In this document: positions 36,881 through 48,900 of the stretch, one piece after another
How the letters are laid out: every line of letters begins with the position of its first letter
Position numbering within the stretch: position 1 is the first letter of the stretch
NCBI RefSeq assembly: GCF_037325665.1
Contig: NC_090258.1
Location: forward strand, 34,809,629 to 34,873,628
Reading direction: 5' to 3'
DNA from: Littorina saxatilis
Taxonomy: Eukaryota > Mollusca > Gastropoda > Littorinimorpha > Littorinidae
Length of the DNA: 64,000 bases
Made by a program: the position numbers and the translations under genes
The notes under the pieces: generated by a model
Told to the model about the DNA's origin: nothing
Databases searched by the model: none
The model's input: only the letters and a program-made list of their open reading frames with translations

Positions 36881-39800
36881 CTGTGTGTGTGTGTGTGTGT
36901 GGGTATGTATGTATGTATGTGTGTGAGAGAGAGGGAGAGAGATTGCATGCGTGCTTTGCAGATAACAGGTTGTGGACTTGATCTGCCTTTTGTTTGTAAG
37001 TGGGCACTTCCACACGGTGACATTTTATTCTAAAAACATTAAAGTAAAACAGATCATTCTGAAAACTTTTTTCTATATAACATTATGAGAATTTCTTCAG
37101 CTTTTTGAATGTGTCTACTTTTTTTTCATGGCAGATCACACCCCTTTGAAGAGCTGTACACGTTTTTTGTGCACATTTTCATTATTCACTGGAAGATAGC
37201 TATTAAGTTTTAAATAGCCAAAAACTCAGACACAAACGATATACTCAAAACATAAAAGCTACAACTATAGCTGCTACTTTTAAATAATTCAAACCCAGAG
37301 ACAGAAACAAACGATAAATAATCAACAAGATAGCTAGTAGTTTTAAACAATCCCAACCTCTGAGACAGAAATAAACCATATAAAATGCTGGAAACTTAAG
37401 AGCTACAACTACCTATCCCTGCCGTGGAAGCTTTCCTCCGACGTGAAGTGAGCAGTTGTGTCCAGCTTCTTCATCTTTTCTTCGATCTCTCGTTCCTTAG
37501 CGGCTGTGTCCACCGGCTTGGCCGAGCCGAAAATGGATGACTGTCGACCACCTTCTGGTGTAGGTTTTTCAACCGGCTTGGTGCGAGGCTGCAGTTGCAG
37601 CTTGGGACGCTCTTTTGTACCCTCTGTGTGGGAAGGAACAAATGTTATAAGTTCACAAGATTACAATGTTTGGGAGAATAAATTGTACATAGAAAAAGCA
37701 GCAAAAGCTTTTAAACTTTCATTTACCATGTATTGAGTTACCTTCATCCTGTTTTTTTTTCCTAGCTGGTTACAGTGGAAATAAAAAGGCTTACTGGCAT
37801 ATATTTATACTCCCCCTCCTAAAAGTAAAAAGCTCCCTGAAGCTGAGACATTTTTATCACTTACGACATCAAAAATGGGCTCTTTCAACTGTTTGAGATT
37901 GATAGGAAAGGTGTATTTACACAGATCTGTGTACAATCCTTTCCCTGTTTGTTCTTGCTGGTTGTTTTTTTACTTCCACCAAAAAAGCAGTCATTTGCTG
38001 TTAGAGGCAGTAAGCATGCCATACTTTTCTGCTACTTTGTCACTGGCTCACCACACACATTCCCAGTTATACAAATCAATTATCATCTTGTATACTCAGA
38101 TTTGAGAACACTTTGCACAAAAAGGCAATGGAATTGGTAAATCTGCACATTATGAAGTTGAATGCGGAAACAACCTTATAATTTTCTCCTATTCGGTCCT
38201 AATCCAATCAGGTGACTAGCAATTATGTACACACAGATAGCACTGACACTCTCACATTCTCCGTCTCTTTTAAAACTGACAAAGCATTAGCAGCACTGTC
38301 ACTTGATGCAAAAGTACTTATTAAAACTTAAACTGTTAAAGGAAGGACAAACCAGAAAAACAAAACAAATGCGCCAGTTGCCATATTTTCTTCCACAGCC
38401 TAACCAGAAGGACAGGTACAGTCGGGCATGTCCATAGCCACCTCCCAAGGGACCAACTAAAAGTACATAGTTGTTAAGGAAAGGGGAATTCTATTGAAGA
38501 ATAACTCATCTTGGATCCTTCGGAGTGGTTGTTGTGAGCAGGTGGTTGCATGCGAGAGGTGGTCGCAAGGACATGTCCGACTGTACAGTTTTTTCTTACC
38601 TTGACTGCCGTCTCTGCTGCCCCCACGATCACTGCGCTCCTCTCGGCTGGAAAAGGAAACAAGTTTGACAAGTTTGCTAAAAGCACCTGGGGCTTAAAGC
38701 CACAATCCCGTCATTTAGAATGGATTTTACTCACATAAATATTTCTCCCATGTGTTTTATCTACAATCTGTTAACCATCACATGAATTGTCTTTGGTTGC
38801 AGGCAAGCATCCGTGTAAGCAACCAATGGAAAAACTGGGACATATTATGAACAGATCCCTACATACTTTACTGTCACCGTGCTACTATTAGTTTTATACT
38901 GTGTATCATGAGTGTTCTGGTCAGGACCTCATTTTACTTGGATCCCAGAGATCTGCATGTACCTAATGGCCAATCAATGGAAACACTGGGATCCCAGAGA
39001 TCTGCATGTACCTAATGGCCAATCAATGGAAACACTGGGATCCCAGAGATCTGCATGTACCCAATGGCCAATCAATGGAAACACTGGGATCCCAGAGATC
39101 TGCATGTACCCAATGGCCAATCAATGGAAACACTGGGATCCCAGAGATCTGCATGTACCCAATGGCCAATCAATGGAAACACTTGGATCCCAGAGATCTG
39201 CATGTACCCAATGGCCAATCAATGGAAACACTTGGATCCCAGAGATCTGCATGTACCCAATGGCCAATCAATGGAAACATTGGGATCCCAGAGATCTGCA
39301 TGTACCCAATGGCCAATCAATGGAAACACTGGGATCCCAGAGATCTGCATGTACCCAATGGCCAATCAATGGAAACACTGGGACACATTATCAATAGTTC
39401 CGTGCATACTTTACCATTACACAGCTTCAAATTCTTGGTCATTTCACCTTGGTCTCAGAGACCTGCACTGCCTTATGCATGGATTTGTATGGCACAACTG
39501 CCATAAACAGCCTTTGCTTTGGGCATAAAAATAAAACATCCCCCAAACTCAAAGTTGAAATCTCACCTGTATCGACCACCCTCATCGTCCCGACGTCCGC
39601 CATAACCGCCACCTCCATCTCTGCGACCTCCGTAACCTAGACAGCACAGGAAAGATCAAACTTCAACAACATGCAAATCACATAATCAAGTTAAACACTG
39701 ACAGTAACAAACAAACAGAGGATCGATTTAAGATGTCCTTTATTGGGTGCTGTCCTCTCATAGAAAGGGCCTGTCACTTCACTGTACAGTGGTACCTGCA

Positions 39801-42800
39801 ATGAAAGGACACCTCCCATGAAAGAACACATTCTGTTGCCCTTTTCACTTAATGACTACCACTGTAGTACCAGTACAGTACTATCTTCTTTGACAAAATA
39901 CCTGGCATGACAGACCACACGTCTTCTTCTTTTTTTTCTTTTTTTTTTTCGATCGCCGACAGACCACATGTAATGCAGAGGTACTTTTATGCTGGTCCAA
40001 AGGGTATCCTACTTTCAACGTTCCACTGTTTTTTATTTCTTTAGTTTATACAATTACACTATAACAATGCTTTGGGATTGGGAGCAAAACACACAACTGC
40101 CATACATTTTCAGTATCTTCATTTGTTTATTGATTAAAGGCTAAAAGTAAAACTAAAATGAAATAGAAAATTTTAAAAAGTAAATTTTCATTTGATTAAT
40201 ATACTTACCCGAATCACATATAGCATTGACACAGTCTGAGATGCTAAGATCTGAAAAGGCTACCCGTCTAACATTTTTAAAGGGAAGCAACCCCATCACC
40301 AAAAGGGCTAAAAATAGCCATGGTAATGAGCACATACTCTGGGAGTTACCTCCCATTGGTGTGTACTACGTCACTACCCCTATCTTTCTTTCTTTCTTTA
40401 TTTGGTGTTTAACGTCGTTTTCAACCGTTCAAGGTTATATCGCGACGGGGAAAGGGGGGGGATGGGATAGAGCCACTTTTTAATTGTTTCTTGTTCACAA
40501 AAGCACTAATCAAAAAATTGCTCCAGGGGCTTGCAACGTAGTACAATATATGACCTTACTGGGAGAATGCAAGTTTCCAGTACAAAGGACTTAACATTTC
40601 TTACATACTGCTTGACTAAAATCTTTACAAACATTGACTATATTCTATACAAGAAACACTTAACAAGGGTAAAAGGAGAAACAGAATCCGTTAGTCGCCT
40701 CTTACGACATGCTGGGGAGCATCGGGTAAATTCTTCCCCCTAACCCGCGGGGGGTACTACCCCTATCACCACGTGTCCAAGATCATACGGCTTTAAAGAA
40801 ACTAAAAAACCATAAGCGGGGTAGGTGGGAGGGCATAAACTATATCGTCCTGATTGACAGCCGAGATGTCTCTCAGGCAAAACTTGCTAAAGACAACTTC
40901 AGAGAGCCAGTAAGCTGTGCCCAGCACTTCGTCCAATCCCCCCGACCGTAAAACGGCACAGGAAAAGACCCCAAGCCCTGGATTAAATGAACCCGAGCCC
41001 AGTAGAGGGGAAAGACAATCTGCCCCCCCCCCCCCCCCCCTCCTTTCTATTGTAAGGAAATGCCAATGCCCGACAAGGCCTGTGAGATAGAGGTCAGCTC
41101 AAGAGAAGAGTGACCGATCTCCACCCAAAGAGAGAGAGAGACACCTAAGTACAAGGTACCAGAGTCCAACTCGGTGGGAACAACTCAATAAAGAGCATAA
41201 GAGACAATGACAAAAGGTGACGTTTTCATGTCAGTATGTCCCAAATGACATCACCAGTACATTTTTCATTCTATCTAATCTGTTTTCGTTCTATTTTTTC
41301 TAATAACATGCGTTAACAATTGATTGCCAACTGGAATGGAAGAGCACAAAAAGTGTAACTTGATATGTAGTTTCTCTAGAGGGAAAAACATCTTCCACTT
41401 TCATGTCAGTGTGTCCCATGCAACATACATTTGCCAAACAGCTATGTGCAAGTAGATTATTTGTTAGTGGTATAGAAAATACTGATCAACAATTAAAGTC
41501 AGTTTTCACATTCATTTTCTACCTATTTCTTATTTGTTTATTCTGTTGGCAATGGTGAAATGTCAGCAATCGTGTGTCATTCGGGACAGTAGACATGACA
41601 CCTGACCTTTTGTCACTGTCTCATAAGCATTCCTAAAGTTCCAAGAACGTGAAGAAACGCTCACCCTCCAAGGCACGCTGTACTGCTTCTCTGCGTCAGA
41701 GTCCAATCTAACCAAGGCAAGAATCATAGTACTCCTGGCCAAATTTGGTACTGATAGACTGAATAGTGTCCAAGAAATATCTAACGTTAAAGTTTTCCGG
41801 ACGGACGGACGGACGGACGACTCGGGTGAGTTCATAGACTCACTTTTGCTTCGCATGCGAGTCAAAAACCTGACTGCATTCTGGGACATCGTCACCCATA
41901 AAGCATGCTTGAGAAGGGTGCCGTAACCAGCAGTCTTGCTGCCCTCAAAAGAGATGAACACCAGTTATCCTCTACCCGTTCATGCGAAAGCAGAGAGAGA
42001 TAGTACGAGGAAGCAGCGACTTACGATTGTGCGTAAGCAACCGGAAGTGCGGAAGTCACAGCGGTCGAAGCCTGGTGTGACCGGTGACCATGAACAAAAT
42101 GGCTAAAAGCCATAGTGTCCGCAGTTCAGTCTGCTTGTACAGGGTGACACAAAAAAAACAGATCCCACCAAAAGTTTAATATTTTCTGAAATAATCAGCC
42201 GATTCTTTTATTTTTTCAGGTGAGCCAAGCTGAAATGATGTTCTAACAGCCCACCAAGTTTGAGCTTCAAGATGTCATGGACAACGGAGCATAAGACATT
42301 TATAGTCGAGGCCTATTTTCGCCGGCGAACAGATTTGCTCGGGCTGCGCACAACAGACTCTCTGACTGAATCAATATTCCTCGGTGTCCTTGCTGATTTA
42401 GGTCGACCAGAGTGGGATCCCCTGTTAGGGTTTTTACTATTGAGGTTATTGACAGTCCCATGGTCTCTGAACTTATCCCTCCATCCATAGATAACTGATT
42501 TAACAGGAAAGTCTCTACGTCCAAACTGTCTTTTGAATTCCAGTTGAGCAGCGTGGATAGAATTCGACCGAAAATAGGCCTCGACTATAAATGTCTTATG
42601 CTCCGTTGTCCATGACATCTTGAAGCTCAAACTTGGTGGGCTGTTAGAACATCATTTCAGCTTGGCTCACCTGAAAAAATAAAAGAATCGGCTGATTATT
42701 TCAGAAAATATTAAACTTTTGGTGGGATCTGTTTTTTTTGTGTCACCCTGTAAATTGAATGTGAATCAAAAACCCAAAACAGAAAACAAGAGGCGAAGCC

Positions 42801-42871
42801 ATCAAGGCTCACGTAAGAAATCGACAAACAGTAACACAAACTCAATCACTCCGTCACACATACACACACAC

Positions 42872-42935
<64 letters not shown>

Positions 42936-45900
42936 GCATAGGTGAAACTGTGCAAGAAAGCGAGACACTAGATCTAGATCTGTCTGTCTGCATGTAGCCT
43001 ACTTACAAGGACACGACTGCCAACTAGTCTCGGCGCGCTCAAAATAATAATGACCGAGACTGTCAGTACTTCCTTCGCGTGACGTCTAACCCTCTTACGT
43101 CATAATGTGACGTCAATGTAATATGACGTCTTCAAATGTTAGAGTTTCTACCACAGACATACACACGCACAGACGCACGCACGCACGCACGCACGCACAG
43201 ACAGACAAAGTTACGATCGCATAGGCTACACTTACGTGAGCCAACAAGACTGGTAAGCATACACGGAAAACCGTGAAGCCGACCAGTCAAAAGCCTCCCG
43301 AGACAAAGTGTTCTCAGGAAAAAACTGGAAGTTTTACCTTCGTGGCCAAATCAAGAGCCTTCCTGAGTTTGGGCGAAAAACCAGAACGCGTCTGTCTACC
43401 TCTGAAAGACTGAGGGCCAGACGCAGAGATCAACGGGCAAACGCCGTAGTCATAGTTGCCTGTGGTAGAAGGGTGACTGTAAAAGGAAACCCGACCCAAA
43501 CGGAAGTCGTTCTGACTCACCTCATGCTCAGGATGAGGGTGAAGAAAGAAAGATTAAAAATCCGCAGTCACAGGAACCGGAAATGCCATAGTCACACAGC
43601 GAAATGCAGGAGACAATTGCACAGGCCAAGGCTGAGAGCCGTGATGCCCGTAGGACAGCCATTGTTCCGAAGTACCCACCGTACGCAGGTAAACGAAAGA
43701 AACAAAAGTTTCAGCTGCCAAAAAAGATGCTGGGCTATGAGCCCACAGCAAAGAAACCGGAACATTAGCTAGCCCTCTGCCAGAAGGAGAGGACTAGCCA
43801 AAACTGAGAGAGATGGTAAGCCACAAAGGATGACTCCTCAAACCTACATTGCCATTTGAAGACAATGCCCCCTCAGAAAATCTGTATGTTACCTCCGAGG
43901 CCAACTCAAGCGCACCTTAAGTTTGGACGAAACACCAGAACAAGTCTGATCGCTAGAAAAAGACAGTCGGACTCGGCGAAAGACAAACAAGGACCACATA
44001 GGTCAGTCGTTGTTTCTAAGAAACCCTGACGTCGGTAAGAGAAACAACCTCTCCGGCTAGCCGGAAGTGCGACAGAAGCAGCAGCCCGTGGCTGAAACGA
44101 CTGTTACACTGACTGAGGCCGGAAGCCAGTATACCCGAAGGCCAGCCCTAGATCCGACCAGAAGAGACCTCAGCGGGTGCTCGAGCTGGTGGACCTAGTT
44201 CGCTGTGTTAAAATCAGACTGATGCATAAGAATGAAAATATGCACCCGTCAGATCGATTGAAGTCGCCCGACCTCACAGTCCCACAATCCATTGGCTGTG
44301 TATAGAGACCATCCAATGCGAAAGTGCCTGGGAGGGGACCTCCCGCCATCACTAAAGTGAAGGGCGGAAGGTGGGGTGAGATCGGGAGCACTTCATTGGA
44401 GGTGGGGCTTGCCGTTAGAGAAGCCCCTCCCCCTTCCCGAAGCAGTTCTTTTCTCGAACCACGAAAACCAGGATGAGCTTGCCCTTAGGCTGCCAGTTTG
44501 GGTTGAGCAGAGGACTGGGCCTGCTTCTGTTGAGTAGGCTTGCTCTGTTTCAACCCTTGTAGAGAGAAGTCGGAGAACTGATGTCCTCTGTTCGACTGGA
44601 TCTCCTTTTGTCTAGCGTCAAGCGCCAAATGACCAAAAAGAGATCCCTCTACCACCGGAGATGCTCTCAAGGTGTTTCTCGTACCTGATCCGTGAACTGC
44701 GAGTGCGAGAAGAACAAATCCCTCCGACACCAAACTGCGTGAGCATAGTGAAGGGAGGATAGTAGCATCTGCTCTTCATTCACCCTAGCAAAGGCTGAAC
44801 GAAGAGTGAAGACGTCATCAGCATCCTGATCTACACTGAGTGTGAACAGATCGAGCTAATCTCGGAAGCGAGAGGTTGCGAGTTCGACCCTGGGTCAGGG
44901 CGTTAGCAATTTTCTCCCCCCCTTTCCTAACCTAGGTGGTGGGTTCAAGTGCTAGTCTTTCGGATGAGACGAAAAACCGAGGTCCCTTCGTGTACACTAC
45001 ATTGGGGTGTGCACGTTAAAGATCCCACGATTGACAAAAGGGTCTTTCTTGGCAAAATTGTATAGGCATAGATAAAAAATGTCCACCAAAATACCCGTGT
45101 GACTTGGAATAAAAGGCCGTGAAAAGTAGGATATGCGTCGAAATGGCTGCGATCTGCTGGTCGACGTGAATGCGTGATGTATTGTGTAAAAAATTCCATC
45201 TCACACGGCATAAATAGATCCCTGCGCCTTGAGTCCGAGTCTGGAGATACGCGCGCGATATAAGACTTCATATATAATCTGTCATAGACAAAAAGAGTTC
45301 TGATGATCGTCTCCGAAAGGATGCAAGTTCCAAAAACTGACGTCCTATCTCCTCTGAAGAGACAAGGGTGTGTTCTGGTACTGACACACCGAGTCCCTCA
45401 TAATCTGTTTTACCAGCAGAGGAAGCAATTCATGCGTCACCAGTAAAGGTGACCGCGGAAGAGCAAAGGACGAATGCAAGTTCCGACTAGAGTTAGGCAA
45501 GTTTAACTTCCAAAACACAGAAGGAACAAAAGTAGAAGCCTGTGTAGCCGTAGCTAGCCAAGGCTGAGCCTGTTCCGGAACTTGCCTTGAGGAACAAGAA
45601 GAGGAACAGGGACAGAAGGAATACCACTTCAGGCATGAGATGGCTTCGCCAAAACCTGCGAAAGGTGGTATGCCACAGAAGGGGACTCTTCGAACCGGAA
45701 GCAGGAATCCTCCTCCTTCGCGGAACGGAAGTCCGACATCGCCGAAGGGGCAACCAAAGAGGAAGCCGAAACAGCTGATGCACCTTCCGGAAAATAACGG
45801 GAAAAAACTTCCGCCGCAGCTTCAAGAGCAACCTGAGTTTTGACGGAAATCCCGAATATGTCTGTTCGCTAGCCACAGACTGAACGTCCGAGTGGTCGAG

Positions 45901-48900
45901 CGAAGGACAAGGACCGAAGTCACAGTCACCAGTGGCGGAAACGATGCACGGGATAACCGGAAACCCACGTACCAGGACATCATCTCGACTTATACCCTGA
46001 CTGGTGTGAGGGTAAGGAAAAGCCGAGTGAACGTCCGAAGCCGACGGAACTGAATGGACGGAAGCCACCCCGCCCGAAGGGTGAAGTGACGACTGCCCCG
46101 GCCGAGGTGAACCTGAATGCCCGAAGGCCGGCCGCTGTTCCTCACTCACCGACATCCGTACGGAAAGACCAGGAAGAGAAACAGTGTATCCGGATGAAGC
46201 TGGAAATGCAACCGACAAAGCCGCAAAATGCGGAAACAAGGATTGCGTAGACTGAGGCCGGAAGCCATAAAGCCCGGAGGCCAGTCTCCGGTCAACCCCA
46301 GCACTGACCACGGCGTGAACAAGTTGTGGGGGACCTATGCTTCCGGTGGGAACCGGAAGCGCAGCAGCCAAAAACGGCTGCCGCCCTTGCTCTGAAACAC
46401 CCGAGAACGCGTAGAACATCGGGGGAGACAGAGCAGAAGTTTTTGTGTATCCGGACGAATCCGGAAATGCAACCGACGAAGCCGCACAATGTGGAAACGA
46501 GGGCTGCGTAGACTGAGGCCGGAAGCCATAAAGCCCGGAGGCCAGTCTCCGGTCAACCCCAGCACAGACATCGGAGTGTACATGTGGTGGGGGACCTATG
46601 CTTCCGGTGGGAACCGGAAGCGCAGCAGCCGAGAACGGCTACCGCCCCTGTTCTGAAACGGCCGAGCCCACGGGGGGGAACATCGGAGGAGACAGAACAG
46701 TAGAATGCAAGTTGTGAAAGTGCCCCAGAGAACTGTCTCCCAAAAGGGAGTGTCCGGTCGCCTCACGAGGGCTGTTGGACCAGTTCAACTTACCGTCCAT
46801 GCCGACCACGGCAGTAGACGACGAAAAACAGGAAGCTGATCCCTGGAAAACGTCACAGACGGCAACGTCACAGAACGCCAAGGAACGAGCGTCACCCATG
46901 GACGGGGGAAAAACGACGCTGGCAAACGGCGTAGAATGCAATTCTCTCCCAAACTGCGGAACTCTGGAAATAAAGAGCTAAGCAGTATAGACACCAGAGC
47001 GCCATGCTCCGATGCCTAAAAGAGGGAAAGCAAGAAGAAAAGAAGTCAAAGACATGCTTAACTGCCCCCAAAACAAATGTTCATTTGGGGCAGAATAAGT
47101 AACGGACATAAAGGTATTACATGCTTAGTCCGAAACAACAACAATTACCAATGGTCTGGTAGATCCAAGACATAAGCCTTGCCATGTTTTATCACTGTCA
47201 GCCATGCTGACCCACAAACATGGCGGCCAAACAATTACTGGAAATTTACAAGTCCAAACGGACGAAAAGTCAGCAACTACAACGAAGTTCCTGTCAAACT
47301 AATGACCAAAAAGGAAAACGCTTACCAACTAACAAAGGAGAAGGCAAGAAAGGAGGTAATATAAGGTTTACCTCACCAATACATCGGCCTTGCCACATTT
47401 TATCGCTGTCAGCCATGCTGACCAACAAAAATGGCGGCCCAACAATAAGTTACTGAAAAATTTACAAGTCCAAAAACGGACGAAAAGTCAGCAACTACAT
47501 CAACATTCTTGTCAAAATAATGACCAAAAAGGAAAGAGCTCACCAACTAACGAAGCAGAAGGCAAGGAAGACGGGTAAGTGGCCGGTGGGTGTCAAACAA
47601 ACACCAAACAGCACAGCCACGAGAGAGCCAAAAAATCAACAACCTTCCCTCAAGAGCTGAAAAAGTCGTATGATCTTGGACACGTGGTGATAGGGGTAGT
47701 GACGTAGTACACACCAATGGGAGGTAACTCCCAGAGTATGTGCTCATTACCATGGCTATTTTTAGCCCTTTTGGTGATGGGGTTGCTTCCCTTTAAAAAT
47801 GTTAGACGGGTAGCCTTTTCAGACCTTAGCATCTCAGACTGTGTAAATGCTATATGCGATTCGGAGTAAGAATATGTAATTTAATGAGTTTGCCTCGAGA
47901 GGTGTGAACATAATATGGCAGGTGTGGGTGTCAAAATATACTTGAACAAATATTTAACCAACGCTTGTCTACTCTAGTGCATCAATTTTGCAATGCACAA
48001 CTAATAATACTCAGGCATCTATGTACCCGTATTTGAGTGATTTTCTTTGTTCCGCTTTTTCCGTCAAGTTATGACTAAATGTTTTAACATCGAGGGGGGA
48101 ATCGAGACGAGGGTCGTGGTGTATGTGTGTGTGTGTGTGTGTGCGTGCGTGTAGAGCGATTCAGACTAAACTACTGGACGGATCTTTATGAAATTTGACA
48201 TGAGAGTTCCTGGGTATGATATCCTCAGACGTTTTTTTCATTTTTTTGATAAATGACTTTGATGACGTCATATCCGGCTTTTCGTGAAAGTTGAGGCGGC
48301 ACTGTCACGCCCTCATTTTTCAACCAAATTGGTTGAAATTTTGGTCAAGTAATCTTCGACGAAGCCCGGACTTCGGTATTGCATTTCAGCTTGGTGGCTT
48401 AAAAATTAATTAATGACTTTGGTCATTAAAAATCTGAAAATTGTAAAAAAATATTTTTGTTATAAAACGATCCAAATTTACGTTCATCTTATTCTCCATC
48501 ATTTGCTGATTCCAAAAACATATAAATATGTTATATTTGGATTAACAACAAGCTCTGAAAATTAAATATATAAAAATTATTATCAATTTTTTTTTTTTAA
48601 ATCAATTTAAAAACACTTTCATCTTATTCCTTGTCAGTTCCTGATTCCAAAAACATATAGATATGATATGTTTGGATTAAAAACACGCTCAGAAAGTTAA
48701 AACGAAGAGAGGTACAGAAAAGCGTGCTATCCTTCTCAGCGCAACGAATACCCCGCTCTTCTTGTCAATTCCACTGGCACTGCCTTTGCCACGGGCGGTG
48801 GAGTGACGATACTACGAGTATACGGTCTTGCTGCGTTGCGTTGCATTCAGTTTCATTCTGTGAGTTCGACAGCTACTTGACTAAATGTTGTATTTTCGCC

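Larger units (their letters stand above)
40196..47872. mobile_element. 7.7-kb block between inverted repeats
   Basis: The left arm (about 40200-40384 plus 40756-40784) is the inverted copy of about 47655-47870. Shared words include GGCTACCCGTCTAACATTTT and ACTACGTCACTACCCC. The left arm is split by a SINE. The interior holds a mariner-like element, a SINE and repeat-rich DNA. It may be one large element, or two MITEs that landed in opposite orientation. No family was assigned. Confidence 0.55.

Noticed and set aside
38912-39528. Three frames of 150-166 codons on the + strand
   Set aside because: All come from one 49-bp minisatellite without stops in any frame.
43308-43772. 154-codon + strand frame
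   Set aside because: Highly basic, low-complexity, repeat-derived composition; no domain recognised.
45493-46419. 308-codon - strand frame as a host gene
   Set aside because: It is built from diverged repeats within the 7.7-kb repeat block and shows no recognisable domain or splice context. At most it is part of an old mobile-element fossil.
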